Below the pieces are notes generated by a model that worked only from the letters and a program-made list of their open reading frames with translations, made no database searches and was not told the DNA's origin. From positions 62,001 through 126,000 of the forward strand of contig CAZUSO010000001.1 in assembly GCA_964622775.1 (NCBI GenBank): a stretch of DNA of 64,000 nt, read 5' to 3'. This DNA comes from CAZUSO01 sp964622775. GTDB taxonomy: Bacteria > Bacteroidota > Bacteroidia > Chitinophagales > Chitinophagaceae. This document shows positions 43,323 through 52,283 of the stretch, in pieces (within the stretch, counting starts at the first letter, position 1; each line of letters begins with the position of its first letter). The translations under genes and the position numbers were made by a program.

Positions 43323-44735
43323 CTAATCCTGATCGCCCAGTCCGATCATCTGGTGCCGGTAAGGGATAGCAATATTGTCGAAGCCTTTCTTCAGCAGCCG
43401 GTTTTTAAATTCCTGCTGCACATCATATTCCCCGTGAACAATAAAAAGATTCCGGACTAATTTAGGATCCTGGCAGGCCAGCCATTGGCTCATATCATTA
43501 TAGTCGCCGTGCGCGCTCAGGCTTTCGATGACACCTACGCCTGCCTTTACCGGGTAGCGTTTTCCGAAGATGCCTACCTCCGTCGCCCCTGCGCGCAGGC
43601 GTCCGCCAAGGGATTCCGGCTCACAATAACCAACAATTAAAATCGTGTTCCGCTGATCTTCGATATTATTGGCAATATGGTGCTTAATCCTTCCGGCTTC
43701 CGCCATACCCGATGCAGAAATAATCACGCAGGGTTCTTTTTTAAAATTTAAAGCTTTGGAGGCTTCTACGTCTTCTATCATCGTCAGCCGCCGGAATGCG
43801 AATGGATCCTCGTCCTGCCTGAGCACTTCCTGCACATGCTTATTATAAAGCTCCGGGTAACTTTTCACTACCTGCGTTACACGAAGAGAAAGCGGGCTGT
43901 CCACATAATAGTCAATATTGGGCAGACGGCGTTCCAGCTCCAGTTGGTTGAGCGCATACAACAACTCCTGCGTACGGCCCAGGCTGAATGCCGGAATGAT
44001 CAGCTTTCCTTTTTGCGCTAAGCAGGTTTGTTCAATATGCTTCAGCAGTTGATCCGCCGGGGAGGTAGAATACGGGTGCTGCTTGTTTCCGTAAGTGGAC
44101 TCCATGATAATTACATCCGCCTGGGGAAATGCTTCCGGAGATTTCAGGATATCATCGTTATAACGTCCAAGGTCACCGCTGAATGTGAGATGGATCGTAC
44201 TGCCGTTCTCTTTAATTCTAAGATGCACACAGGCGCTGCCGATAATATGTCCGGCATCGGTATATAGAAGCTCGACCTCCGGATCAATTTGATGCCATTC
44301 ACCATAACTTTTGGTTGATAATAAGGGATTCACCCTGCCGGCATCTTCAACCGTATATAAGGGCGTAACGGGAGCCTGCCCCCTGGTTTTTCTTATTTTA
44401 TTGATGTGTTCCACATCGGCCTCCTGGATATTGGCGCTGTCCAGCAACATGATTTTAATCAGCGATTGTGTGGCCTCGGTACAGTATATTTTTTTGTCAA
44501 AACCATCTTTCACTAATTTAGGCAACAGCCCGATATGATCAACGTGTGCATGGGAAATGATGACATAGTCTATCTCTGACGGTTCAAATCCAAATTCCTG
44601 GTTCAGCGTCAGCGTTTCCGGTCCCATTCCCTGGAACATTCCGCAATCCAGCAATATTTTTTTTCCTGATTTCAGATGCAGCAAATGCTTGGAGCCGGTA
44701 ACCGTACGCGCTGCGCCGTGGAAGGATATCTTCAT
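43323..44735 (-). CDS. Beta-CASP metallo-beta-lactamase-fold hydrolase (RNA nuclease-like)
   Basis: The 470 residues carry the metal motif SHAHVDHIGL (H62, H64, D66, H67), FSGDLGRYND, the beta-CASP insert with VIMESTYGNKQHP, and an RxKAR-region analogue IIPAFSLGRTQELLYALNQL. SASGMAEAGRIKHHIANNIED, SAHGDYNDM and FIVHGE at the C-terminal end complete the family pattern. Related proteins are CPSF/Ysh1-type RNA endonucleases and exonucleases, so RNA processing is likely. No KH or extra RNA-binding domain is seen. It is a single gene. Confidence 0.88.
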   Translation of the reverse strand: MKISFHGAARTVTGSKHLLHLKSGKKILLDCGMFQGMGPETLTLNQEFGFEPSEIDYVIISHAHVDHIGLLPKLVKDGFDKKIYCTEATQSLIKIMLLDSANIQEADVEHINKIRKTRGQAPVTPLYTVEDAGRVNPLLSTKSYGEWHQIDPEVELLYTDAGHIIGSACVHLRIKENGSTIHLTFSGDLGRYNDDILKSPEAFPQADVIIMESTYGNKQHPYSTSPADQLLKHIEQTCLAQKGKLIIPAFSLGRTQELLYALNQLELERRLPNIDYYVDSPLSLRVTQVVKSYPELYNKHVQEVLRQDEDPFAFRRLTMIEDVEASKALNFKKEPCVIISASGMAEAGRIKHHIANNIEDQRNTILIVGYCEPESLGGRLRAGATEVGIFGKRYPVKAGVGVIESLSAHGDYNDMSQWLACQDPKLVRNLFIVHGEYDVQQEFKNRLLKKGFDNIAIPYRHQMIGLGDQD

Positions 44736-44816
44736 ATTATGAGGCTTTTTGTATTTATAAGAATTTTAAAAGTAAAGAAAATGTGAGAGAAAGCAATTAA
44801 AAGACAGCAGGAAATG

Positions 44817-45854
44817 CTACCGCTTCAGGAAGTGCTTTTCTATAAGATGCCAGGAACAAAACCCGGACAACAGGCATAAAGGCAAAAGCGCCAGCGCCCG
44901 TAACAGGATTCCGGATTCGGATGAAAACCATCCCGCATGAACGGCAAGCTGTATCAGGGGAAAATGAAAAATATACAGGCCATAGGAAAAATCACCGTAT
45001 TTACCAAAGTGATTCAGGAACGAAAAACGAGTGGCGATATAATAAATAATAAGCGCCAATGCCACCGGTTTCAGTAAGGTGATGGAAATCTTTAATTCCA
45101 ATAACAATACGGCCAGGGCAATCAGTACAAGATAGTGCGGAACAGAACGGAAGCGATCCCGGTACAGAAATAAGGCAATTCCACAAACAAAATAGCAGAG
45201 ATAGCCGGGCAGCTGATAGGAAAGCAGTGTCCATACCGAATGCCCGGAATAATTTCCATACCACTCCAAACCGTAATGATAAACCAGGGAAGCCAGGTAA
45301 ACTCCGATAAGCTTCCACAAAGAATTGCCGGGCTGGAGCAGCCGGCGCAGCAAAAAGGGGAGGAGCAGATAAAACATCACCTCGATCTTGATACTCCATA
45401 GCGCACCGTTAACCGCTGTTTCCGGATTATGCCGGAATACTCCCGGCAGATCGGGATGCAGGAAATTCAAAAACACCAGATTACTGCATGTATATTTCCA
45501 CCAGTCTTTATCAGAGAAATAATCGATCGTGCTGTAATCGCTCACTAAAACCAGGACCAGGGCACACAACAATACAACTGTAAGGTATGCCGGCAATAGT
45601 CTTCGGGCTCGCTTTTGGAGATAAACCGACATGCGGGGGTCCCGGTAATAGCTATTGCTGATCAATAAACCGCTGATGATAAAAAAGCCACAAACCGCCA
45701 GATTCGAGGGAAACCAGGCTGCATAAGGTTGTAAGGATTCCGCACCGGAAAGCACGATAATATGGCTACAAACCACGATGAACGCCAGCAGCAGTCGCAA
45801 AAAATCAAAATTGTTTTTAGCGGGTTTTATTGCAGTATGATTTGTGGAATGCAA
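44817..45854 (-). CDS. Membrane acyltransferase of the acyltransferase-3 (OafA/YrhL-like) family
   Basis: The 345 residues form about ten membrane helices. The family signatures are FDFLRLLLAFIVVCSHI near the N-terminus, the RxxR-like KRARRLLPAYLTVVL block, GALWSIKIEVMFYLLLPFLLRRL and FSYGLYIFHFPLIQL. Such enzymes O-acetylate cell-surface polysaccharides or lipids; the substrate is unknown. It is complete and stands alone with its own promoter element upstream, although the exopolysaccharide locus at the left end of the window is an obvious possible target. Confidence 0.9.
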   Translation of the reverse strand: MHSTNHTAIKPAKNNFDFLRLLLAFIVVCSHIIVLSGAESLQPYAAWFPSNLAVCGFFIISGLLISNSYYRDPRMSVYLQKRARRLLPAYLTVVLLCALVLVLVSDYSTIDYFSDKDWWKYTCSNLVFLNFLHPDLPGVFRHNPETAVNGALWSIKIEVMFYLLLPFLLRRLLQPGNSLWKLIGVYLASLVYHYGLEWYGNYSGHSVWTLLSYQLPGYLCYFVCGIALFLYRDRFRSVPHYLVLIALAVLLLELKISITLLKPVALALIIYYIATRFSFLNHFGKYGDFSYGLYIFHFPLIQLAVHAGWFSSESGILLRALALLPLCLLSGFCSWHLIEKHFLKR

Positions 45855-45876
45855 TGCTTTTTCGGATTAAGACCCG

Positions 45877-45884
45877 CAAACTTA
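45877..45884 (-). promoter_or_regulatory. -7 promoter element (TAAGTTTG) of the acyltransferase gene
   Basis: Exact TAnnTTTG match on the minus strand, 22 bases before the start codon. No TTTG at the -33 position. Confidence 0.45.
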
Positions 45885-45974
45885 AATGACTTTTCAGATA
45901 TATCCTTTTAGAATATTTTTCGGCCATTATTTTTCGGGAAATGAATAAATTAACCCATCGAATTGTTTTTTCAT

Positions 45975-45982
45975 TAATTTTG
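45975..45982 (+). promoter_or_regulatory. -7 promoter element (TAATTTTG) of pckA
   Basis: Exact TAnnTTTG match 33 bases before the chosen pckA start. It supports that start over the in-frame ATG at 45941, which lies upstream of the promoter. Confidence 0.55.
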
Positions 45983-46015
45983 CACTCTCATTTTTTAAAA
46001 AATATAAACAAAATT

Positions 46016-47632
46016 ATGCAGGAATTCGGTCATAAAAACCTCCAAGCCGACCTGGCCTCCATAGGCTTGAATGTCGCAACCGCTCACTGGAATCTTTCCC
46101 CGGAAGCGCTGACTCAAAAATCTATTGAATTAGGACAAGGTGAGTTAAATGATGCCGGCGCACTTTGTGTCAGTACCGGAAAATTCACCGGCCGTTCTCC
46201 AAAGGACAAGTTTACCGTGAAAGATGCTATTACGGAGTACTCCGTTGACTGGGGCGATATCAATATTCCCATTGCGCCGGAAACTTTTGACAAGTTATAC
46301 GACAAGGTATGTGCTTATTTTAACGGTAAGGAAGTATGGGTGCGCGATTCCTATGCCTGTGCTGATCCTAAGTTTCGTCTGAACATCAGGGTAGTAAACG
46401 AAGCGCCCTGGGCCAACCTCTTTTGCTACGACTTATTCCTCCGCCCTACGGAAGAAGAAGTAAAGACACAGCAACCCGACTGGCTGATCCTTCAGGCTCC
46501 GGGCTTTCTTGCTGACCCGGCTGTGGACGGAACCCGCCAGGGTAACTTTACAATGATAAATTTTACCCGTAAGATTGTATTAATCGGTGGCAGCGCCTAT
46601 ACCGGTGAAATTAAGAAGGGCATTTTCGGGGTGCTAAATTTTATTTTACCTCATGAACATAAAGTACTATCCATGCACTGTTCCGCTAATGAAGGCAAGG
46701 ATAAAGATGTGACGTTGTTTTTCGGCCTGAGCGGAACCGGTAAGACTACCCTGAGCGCTGATCCCGATCGTGCTCTTATTGGTGATGACGAGCATGGCTG
46801 GGCCGACGGCTCCGTATTCAATTTCGAAGGAGGCTGCTATGCTAAATGTATTGATCTGAGTGCTGAGAAAGAGCCGCAGATATTTGCGGCTATTAAACCC
46901 GGAGCCATTCTGGAAAATATTACATTCCATCCCGATACAAAAACAGTTAATTACGCCGATGGCAGCGTTACGGAAAATACCCGCGCTGCCTATCCGATTT
47001 ATCATATCGAAAATGCAAAAACACCTTCTTACGGCGGTGATCCCAAAAATATTTTCTTCCTGACCTGTGATGCCTTTGGCATCCTGCCTCCGATTTCCAA
47101 ATTGACGAAAGCGCAGGCCATGTATCATTTTATCAGCGGATATACGGCAAAGGTTGCCGGTACTGAAGTTGGCGTTACCGAACCCCAGACTACCTTTTCT
47201 GCCTGTTTCGGCAAGGTATTCCTGCCGCTGCATCCCACAAAATATGCGGAGCTTTTGGGTAAGAAATTAGAAGCGCATCCCGATGTGAATGTTTGGCTGG
47301 TGAATACCGGCTGGAGCGGCGGCGCTTATGGCACCGGCAAAAGGATGAGCCTGAAACATACCCGGTCTATGATTACTGCGGCGATGAACGGTGCGTTGAG
47401 TCAGGTAGAATATGTTGCCCATCCGGTTTTTGGCGTGCTGATGCCAACCTCCTGTCCCAATGTGCCGGCAGAAATTCTCAATCCCCGCGATACCTGGGAA
47501 AATAAAGATGCTTACGATCAGAAAGCTAATGAGCTGGCCGGATTATTCGTCCGGAATTTTGCGCAATATGCTGCCGAAGCCAATGCCGAAATTTTAAGCG
47601 CAGCGCCTAAGGCATCCAAAGTGGAAGCGTAA
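46016..47632 (+). CDS. pckA: Phosphoenolpyruvate carboxykinase (ATP)
   Basis: It interconverts oxaloacetate and phosphoenolpyruvate using ATP, a key step of gluconeogenesis. From the ATG at 46016 the product has 538 residues, the usual length. Visible are VSTGKFTGRSPKDKF, the P-loop FFGLSGTGKTTLS, the metal-binding IGDDEHGWAD, and NTGWSGGAYGTGKRM near the C-terminus. These are the ATP-dependent type, not the GTP type. The promoter and a strong terminator frame it as a single-gene unit. Confidence 0.96.
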   Translation: MQEFGHKNLQADLASIGLNVATAHWNLSPEALTQKSIELGQGELNDAGALCVSTGKFTGRSPKDKFTVKDAITEYSVDWGDINIPIAPETFDKLYDKVCAYFNGKEVWVRDSYACADPKFRLNIRVVNEAPWANLFCYDLFLRPTEEEVKTQQPDWLILQAPGFLADPAVDGTRQGNFTMINFTRKIVLIGGSAYTGEIKKGIFGVLNFILPHEHKVLSMHCSANEGKDKDVTLFFGLSGTGKTTLSADPDRALIGDDEHGWADGSVFNFEGGCYAKCIDLSAEKEPQIFAAIKPGAILENITFHPDTKTVNYADGSVTENTRAAYPIYHIENAKTPSYGGDPKNIFFLTCDAFGILPPISKLTKAQAMYHFISGYTAKVAGTEVGVTEPQTTFSACFGKVFLPLHPTKYAELLGKKLEAHPDVNVWLVNTGWSGGAYGTGKRMSLKHTRSMITAAMNGALSQVEYVAHPVFGVLMPTSCPNVPAEILNPRDTWENKDAYDQKANELAGLFVRNFAQYAAEANAEILSAAPKASKVEA

Positions 47633-47656
47633 GCATAAACAATGAAATAATATATA

Positions 47657-47687
47657 AAAAAATCGCCCGGATTCCGGGCGATTTTTT
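47657..47687 (+). terminator. Intrinsic terminator of pckA
   Basis: AAAAAATCGCCCGG and CCGGGCGATTTTTT form a perfect 14-bp stem with a 3-base ATT loop and a T-run. It lies 25 bases after the pckA stop codon. Confidence 0.92.
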
Positions 47688-47725
47688 ATTGCTGCGGAAA
47701 AGCGACAAGGCCGGAGGAGATTTAT

Positions 47726-47733
47726 TACTTTTG
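47726..47733 (+). promoter_or_regulatory. -7 promoter element (TACTTTTG) of the transketolase subunit gene
   Basis: Exact TAnnTTTG match 19 bases before the ATG at 47753. It makes the ATG more likely than the TTG at 47741. Confidence 0.5.
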
Positions 47734-47752
47734 CCAAAAATTGCTTCAAAAA

Positions 47753-48595
47753 ATGGAATTGCAACAACTGAAAGAAATGGCTACGCAGGTGCGTCGCGAT
47801 ATTGTCCGCATGGTTCATGGTGCCCAAAGCGGGCATCCCGGAGGCTCCCTGGGTTGTACGGAGTTTTTTGTAGCGCTGTATTTTAAATTGATGCAAAGGA
47901 AGCCCGATTTCCGGATGGACGGTATTGATGAAGATCTTTTCTTTTTATCCAACGGGCATATTTCCCCCGTTTTTTATAGTGTATTAGCACGCAGCGGATA
48001 TTTTCCGGTAGAAGAGCTGGCTACTTTCCGGAGCATCAATACACGGCTACAGGGACACCCTACCACTCATGAACATCTTCCCGGCGTTCGGGTGGCCAGC
48101 GGTTCTTTGGGACAGGGAATGAGTGTGGCCATCGGTGCGGCATTAGCCAAACGCCTGAATAAAGATGCGCATATCGTTTATTCTCTGCATGGCGACGGAG
48201 AATTGCAGGAGGGGCAAAACTGGGAAGCCATGATGTTTGCAGCGCACCATAAAGTAGATAACCTGATTGCCACCATTGACTATAACGGACAGCAGATTGA
48301 CGGCCCGACCAGTTTTGTGATGAGTCTCGGCGACCTGAAATCCAAATTTCTGGCTTTTGGCTGGGAGGTAGTTGATTTAATAAATGGTAACGACATGGCC
48401 GGAGTTATTAATGCCCTGGAAGAAGCCCGAAGCCGGAACGGCAAAGGGAAACCGGTTTGTGTACTGATGCATACCGTAATGGGGAAAGGGGTGTCCTTTA
48501 TGGAGGGCACACACGAATGGCATGGCATTGCACCCGGCGATACCCAGTTGGCGCAGGCTCTGGAAGAGCTTCCCGTTACATTGGGTGATTATTAG
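47753..48595 (+). CDS. Transketolase, N-terminal subunit
   Basis: The 280 residues form only the thiamine-diphosphate-binding N-terminal domain of transketolase: MVHGAQSGHPGGSLGCTEFFVALYF, LQGHPTTHEHLPGVRVASGSLGQGMSVAIGAAL, and the TPP motif GDGELQEGQNWEAMMFAAHHKVDN. In many Bacteroidota and Archaea the enzyme is split into two adjacent genes, N- and C-terminal. The C-terminal subunit (pyrimidine-binding domain) does not follow here; instead about 420 gene-free bases lead into an accessory island. The partner must lie elsewhere or has been lost or displaced. The ATG at 47753 is preferred over TTG at 47741. Confidence 0.9.
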   Translation: MELQQLKEMATQVRRDIVRMVHGAQSGHPGGSLGCTEFFVALYFKLMQRKPDFRMDGIDEDLFFLSNGHISPVFYSVLARSGYFPVEELATFRSINTRLQGHPTTHEHLPGVRVASGSLGQGMSVAIGAALAKRLNKDAHIVYSLHGDGELQEGQNWEAMMFAAHHKVDNLIATIDYNGQQIDGPTSFVMSLGDLKSKFLAFGWEVVDLINGNDMAGVINALEEARSRNGKGKPVCVLMHTVMGKGVSFMEGTHEWHGIAPGDTQLAQALEELPVTLGDY

Positions 48596-48599
48596 GACA

Positions 48600-49014
48600 T
48601 AAAATAGTCGGGCTCCGTACGCTATTCTGCAGAATGTTAAACGCATTTGGAAGTATAGTAAACAGGATTTATTATCCCGGATAATCAACAGAGCACGCAC
48701 TTGAAAGCACCTGCACCCGAAAGCGAAGGTATATGTGTAATCCATTCAACTACAATAAAATTTCCAGGCTGCCTTATTGAAAAGCTCAAAGTTGTTTTGT
48801 TGGGAAGTCCAAGTATTTCAAATAACGTTTTCTAATTGTCGCATATCGGTTTCGCGGGGTTGCTCTACCATTGCCTATAATGGTTTCAGGATTTGCGTTC
48901 GCACGGGATAGAAGCCTGAACGTTCAACCCTGCACCAACGTTAATAAAAAGCGCTAATGTTCAATTTACCCCGTCCGCCCGCCTGACGCAGAACGTATTA
49001 TCGGTTCGTTGTTA
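48600..49014. other. Gene-free boundary region between the transketolase gene and the island
   Basis: No reading frame resembling a transketolase C-terminal subunit or any other protein is visible. The part 48870-49010 holds words like CATTGCCTATAATGG, GAACGTTCAACC and CCAACGTTAATAAA, with short inverted pairs. This is the style of intergenic sequence found between single-gene accessory units in Bacteroidota. It probably marks the left edge of the island; the exact junction cannot be set. Confidence 0.5.
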
Positions 49015-49593
49015 TTATCTGTCCACCGTATAATTCAGTTCAGTTACCCCACAGTTAAATTGTCGGGTAGTAGTCGAGAGCTTTAGTTTTATTTTGGCTT
49101 TGATGTCCACAAACAATGGAACGCCTCGTCCAAGAATGATTGGATTCACAAATAGCCAGTATCCGTCAATTAAGTCCAGTTGAATAAGTGAATGTGTTGC
49201 TGTCGGACTGCCAAAAAGCAAGATGTCCTTCCCGCTATTGCGGGATTCTTTTATTTCATTTATTCTGTCCGAAAGATTGTCCTTAATAATTGTTGTGTTG
49301 ATTAAACCCTCGTCTTTCATTGTTTTTGACAAAACAACCTTGTGCACGTTGTTATACCACTTTGAATGTTCAATGTCGTGCCTGGTCGCCGTCGGCTTGT
49401 CTCCTGCGGCAGGCCAGTAATTTTCCATCATCTGATAAGTTACTCGTCCATATAATGCTGTGTCGCCCCGGCTTATCCGCTTACCGACATAATCAAAAAT
49501 TTCTTCGTCAACTTTAATCCAGTCCATTTCTCCGCTCGGTCCTGCTACAAATCCGTCAAGCGATATGTGCATAAATGAAATTATTTTTCTCAT
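49015..49593 (-). CDS. Dihydrofolate reductase-family protein (RibD C-terminal domain)
   Basis: The 192 residues fit the RibD_C/DHFR-like reductase family common in accessory regions: ISFMHISLDGFVAGPSGEMDWIKVDEE, TALYGRVTYQMMENYW, then KDILLFGSPTATHSLIQLDLIDGYWLFVNPIILGRGVPLF. It probably binds NADPH; a substrate cannot be named, and a role in true riboflavin synthesis is unlikely since the deaminase half is absent. Codon use and the AT-rich third positions differ from the flanking core genes. The DUF1801 gene lies 22 bases upstream on the same strand. Confidence 0.82.
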   Translation of the reverse strand: MRKIISFMHISLDGFVAGPSGEMDWIKVDEEIFDYVGKRISRGDTALYGRVTYQMMENYWPAAGDKPTATRHDIEHSKWYNNVHKVVLSKTMKDEGLINTTIIKDNLSDRINEIKESRNSGKDILLFGSPTATHSLIQLDLIDGYWLFVNPIILGRGVPLFVDIKAKIKLKLSTTTRQFNCGVTELNYTVDR

Positions 49594-49615
49594 ACGGTTC
49601 TTCTTTTATTGTTGT

Positions 49616-50050
49616 CTATGGTTTGTTATTGGTCTGCTCAACACCATCTCGTATTGCTGCTTCAAGTATATCCATATTTATATCTTTCAGTGTTTTGAAC
49701 TTAATACAATATCCTGTTACACTTGCCTTGCCTAATTGCTTACCATATGTTTGAGGTAAGTATGTCTTGTCCTTGAGACCAATAATATAGACCGAGATTC
49801 CGGTTGTGTTTGGACTGATACCAATTTGATAAAACTCCTTGGTTTTTCCGTCGGCATATTTTATGGTTTGCGTTCCATAGCCAATGTTAGGATTGGTAAC
49901 AATTTTACCTTTTTCGTCTTTGCCGTCTAAGAACCATAATTTACATTTCGGCAATGCTTGAAGCATACATTTGTGCAACACTTCAATGTCAGCACGTTTG
50001 GGTTCGGGTTGGCTCTCAATATATTTTTTGATTTGTTCTTGTATGTTCAT
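49616..50050 (-). CDS. DUF1801 domain-containing protein
   Basis: The 144 residues match the DUF1801/YdhG-like fold: an opening IQEQIKKYIESQPEPKRADIEVLHKCMLQ, then CKLWFLDGKDEKGKIVTNPNIGYGTQTI and a KDLNMDILEAAIRDGVEQ-like tail. The family is related in fold to frataxin-like proteins and has no settled function. It is a frequent passenger in mobile or accessory gene sets. It probably shares a transcript with the RibD-like gene downstream. Confidence 0.8.
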   Translation of the reverse strand: MNIQEQIKKYIESQPEPKRADIEVLHKCMLQALPKCKLWFLDGKDEKGKIVTNPNIGYGTQTIKYADGKTKEFYQIGISPNTTGISVYIIGLKDKTYLPQTYGKQLGKASVTGYCIKFKTLKDINMDILEAAIRDGVEQTNNKP

Positions 50051-50259
50051 ATAAAATTATGTTTTTAGTTGGCCAATTTGTTTTTGTATCATTTTCTTTT
50101 TGTGGCTGTCTTGCGTAGATGAAGTGTCTTTGTCAGATACCGCTTCCCTTGTTGGTGTCAATATGTTTGTATAATTCTGCTAATAGAATGAAAAATGATT
50201 TGTTTTTAACCCCCGTTTTTTAAGTTTCTTCTATGGCTGATAAATTTCAGTAAATTTTT

Positions 50260-50350
50260 GAGAATGTCCAAATTGCAGAGCGAAGATTTTGAGCCTTTAC
50301 CCTTCGGTTAGTGTTCCGCCACCAATCAACACGTTTCAGCAGTAAAACAG
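50260..50350 (-). repeat. attC-like repeat element, partial copy C (opposite orientation)
   Basis: The words CGAAG...CTTCG (50281-50285 with 50302-50306) form a short hairpin. They are followed by GGTTAGTGTTCCGCCACCAATC, which matches the reverse complement of one half of the element at 54.2 kb. The match covers only one arm. It lies between the DUF1801 and AraC genes. Confidence 0.45.
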
Positions 50351-50417
50351 CTCCCTGTATTGCTATACAATGAAATATCATCGCATGGATTTTCATACAG
50401 TACCCTGCTGTTTTAAT

Positions 50418-50520
50418 GCAAAAGCCGGAATGTCCATAATAATCCGATTCAGGCTCATTGAAGTTTGGCTTGTGGTTGGTGACGGAATAACCACGGGAGA
50501 ACCCCCAGCCAACACAAGGT
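50418..50520 (+). repeat. attC-like repeat element, copy A
   Basis: About 103 bases that recur, visibly related though diverged, at 54200-54307 in the same orientation. The shared frame is GCAAAARCCGGAAT, AATAATCCGATT, GGCTTGTGRTTGRTG and AACACAAGG. The distal part can fold: CTTGTGGTTGG (50469-50479) pairs with CCAACACAAG (50509-50518) with one extra base bulged. A stem with extrahelical bases is the form of integron attC sites, but no integrase is seen. Confidence 0.6.
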
Positions 50521-50572
50521 GCTTTCTTCTACGGAATGTTTCGGTCGTTCTTCTTTCTGCCTGACTGTGTCT

Positions 50573-51526
50573 TTATGAAGTCTTTTCTGATTGTCTGCGG
50601 AAATCGGTTGGTGTAAGTCCTGTGTATTTCTTAAACATTCTTCCGAAATAAGAAGGGTCTTCAATGCCTAACCCATAGCTGACTTCGCTGATTGTCAAAC
50701 AACTTTGATAAAGCAAAACTTTGGCTTCTAATACAATCAGTTCGTCTATCCACTGCCTTGACGATTTCCCTGTTACGGTTTTTACAGATTTTGTCAGATG
50801 ATTTGGACTAACGTTCAAGATAGCGGCATAGTCAGCTACCGATTGATTTGTCTTGTAGTTAGCTGTAATTAATTCCCTGAACTTGTCAGTCAGATAAATT
50901 GTTGGTGAAATACTTTTTGAGGTTTCTGTTTGATAATGTTGTTTAATTTCTAAAAGGATAGTAAATAAATAACTTTGAATTAAATCTTCATTGTTTCCCT
51001 TTTGGTTTTCTTCCACTATTCGATTGAACAATTGTGTGAGATTTGCAACCGTTTTTTTGTCAATTCTAATGACCGGGTTTGAAACGTTTCTCAAAAATTC
51101 AAATTCATTGATGAGATGAAGATTGATAAATTTCTTTATTAAAACAGAAGCGTCAAAATGGCAATAAAATCCTTTGGCATTTTCTGAAATGTAGTCAATG
51201 GTTGTGATTTGATTGGCAGGTAAAAAGAAAACGCTGTTTTTATTGACTTCAAAACTATCTAAACCTAAACTTCTTTTGATTGTTCCTTCTATCAATAAAA
51301 TACATTCGTGAGTTGTGCTTCTGTGTGGTGGTGTGGGTAACCGCAGATATTGACAAGTGCTTTCTACGCTTCGGACGAAGAAAAAATTAAAGTTGGGAAC
51401 AGATAAATCTACTCCCTGATTTGTCCTGAAATAGTTGCTTTTAAACTGTTCAGGATATAATGTCGGTATAACTGCTCGTTTTTCCAATAATGCAAGTTTA
51501 CTTATTATATTCTCGTACAAATGCAA
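50573..51526 (-). CDS. AraC-family transcriptional regulator
   Basis: The 317 residues have an N-terminal cupin-like sensing region (RSTTHECILLIEGTIKRSLGLDSFEVNKNSVFFLPANQI) and a C-terminal double helix-turn-helix (ADYAAILNVSPNHLTKSVKTVTGKSSRQWIDELIV, then ISEVSYGLGIEDPSYFGRMFKKYTGLTPTDFRRQ). This is the AraC/XylS pattern. Its start overlaps the end of the HAD gene by 29 bases in another frame, so it is translationally coupled at the end of a five-gene minus-strand run. It likely controls that run. The ligand is unknown. Confidence 0.9.
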   Translation of the reverse strand: MHLYENIISKLALLEKRAVIPTLYPEQFKSNYFRTNQGVDLSVPNFNFFFVRSVESTCQYLRLPTPPHRSTTHECILLIEGTIKRSLGLDSFEVNKNSVFFLPANQITTIDYISENAKGFYCHFDASVLIKKFINLHLINEFEFLRNVSNPVIRIDKKTVANLTQLFNRIVEENQKGNNEDLIQSYLFTILLEIKQHYQTETSKSISPTIYLTDKFRELITANYKTNQSVADYAAILNVSPNHLTKSVKTVTGKSSRQWIDELIVLEAKVLLYQSCLTISEVSYGLGIEDPSYFGRMFKKYTGLTPTDFRRQSEKTS

Positions 51527-52265
51527 CCAAATCCACTAAGTTATTTCCAACACCGTCCGGAATCACATCAAGTTTATCAGCGATTGCATTTAACCTGTTT
51601 ACCCAAAATGTGGGATAGCCAAACCATTTTGCACCTGCCATATCCCAACCTGCGAATGGCACAAACAGTATTTCCTCTTTTTTCAATTTTAGTTCTTCAA
51701 CACCCATTTCGTAGGCAGTTGGGCTTGGTTTATAGGTTTGCTTTTTATCGGTGCTTATAATGTAGTCAAAATATTTTTCAATACCTGAATTTTGTACGCC
51801 TTGCTGTAACAATGATTCCGTCATATTGGAAAGAAAACAAATTTTCAGCTCCTGTTGCTTTAATTGTTCAAGTGATGAAACAACATCGTCCCATATAGTA
51901 AGGCTATTATACTTTGCCATAATCAGGTCTGTTGTTTGTTTGTCCGCTTCAATTTTGCAGTGTGCAAATGCAAATTCCAAAGCATCTTTTGTTACCTCTT
52001 CAAAGTTTTTGTATTGATGTCCTGCTTGTCTTAGCCATTGGTAGCCAAACTGCTTTATCAGCCATATTTCAATGAGTTGTTTGCCTTTTTCGGGATACAA
52101 GTCGTTAATGGTTTTAAATATGGGTCTTGGGTCAAAAATCGGAAAAGCGTCAAACGCAATTGCTTTAATCTTAATTTTACTTGGACGTTGTGCGTAAGAT
52201 AATGACGACAGCAAAAGTCCTGCCGTAGAAAGTCCTGTTATTTTGATAAATGTTTTTCTATTCAT
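51498..52265 (-). CDS. Haloacid dehalogenase-like (HAD, type II) hydrolase with export signal
   Basis: The 255 residues begin with a signal-like leader MNRKTFIKITGLSTAGLLLSSLSYAQ, followed by a HAD core: KAIAFDAFPIFDPRP (nucleophile aspartate block), CFLSNMTESLLQQGVQNSG and KQTYKPSPTAYEMGVEELKLK...FVPFAGWDMAGAKWFGYPTFWVNR. This resembles (S)-2-haloacid dehalogenases. Those are usually cytoplasmic; an N-terminal export signal is unusual and may place it in the periplasm. Substrate unknown. It is the fourth gene of a five-gene unit ending in the AraC regulator. Confidence 0.83.
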   Translation of the reverse strand: MNRKTFIKITGLSTAGLLLSSLSYAQRPSKIKIKAIAFDAFPIFDPRPIFKTINDLYPEKGKQLIEIWLIKQFGYQWLRQAGHQYKNFEEVTKDALEFAFAHCKIEADKQTTDLIMAKYNSLTIWDDVVSSLEQLKQQELKICFLSNMTESLLQQGVQNSGIEKYFDYIISTDKKQTYKPSPTAYEMGVEELKLKKEEILFVPFAGWDMAGAKWFGYPTFWVNRLNAIADKLDVIPDGVGNNLVDLVAFVREYNK

Positions 52266-52283
52266 CTATATTTCAAAATGGTT

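Noticed and set aside
45001..45399. A 132-codon minus-strand frame inside the acyltransferase gene
   Set aside because: It lies wholly within the real acyltransferase in another frame and its composition (Arg/Pro/Ser-rich) is that of a shadow.
47741..47752. TTG start for the transketolase subunit
   Set aside because: The ATG 12 bases later suits the family length and sits at a normal distance from the promoter element.
48600..49014. Remnant of the transketolase C-terminal subunit
   Set aside because: I looked for blocks typical of that subunit and found none in any frame, so a pseudogene cannot be claimed.
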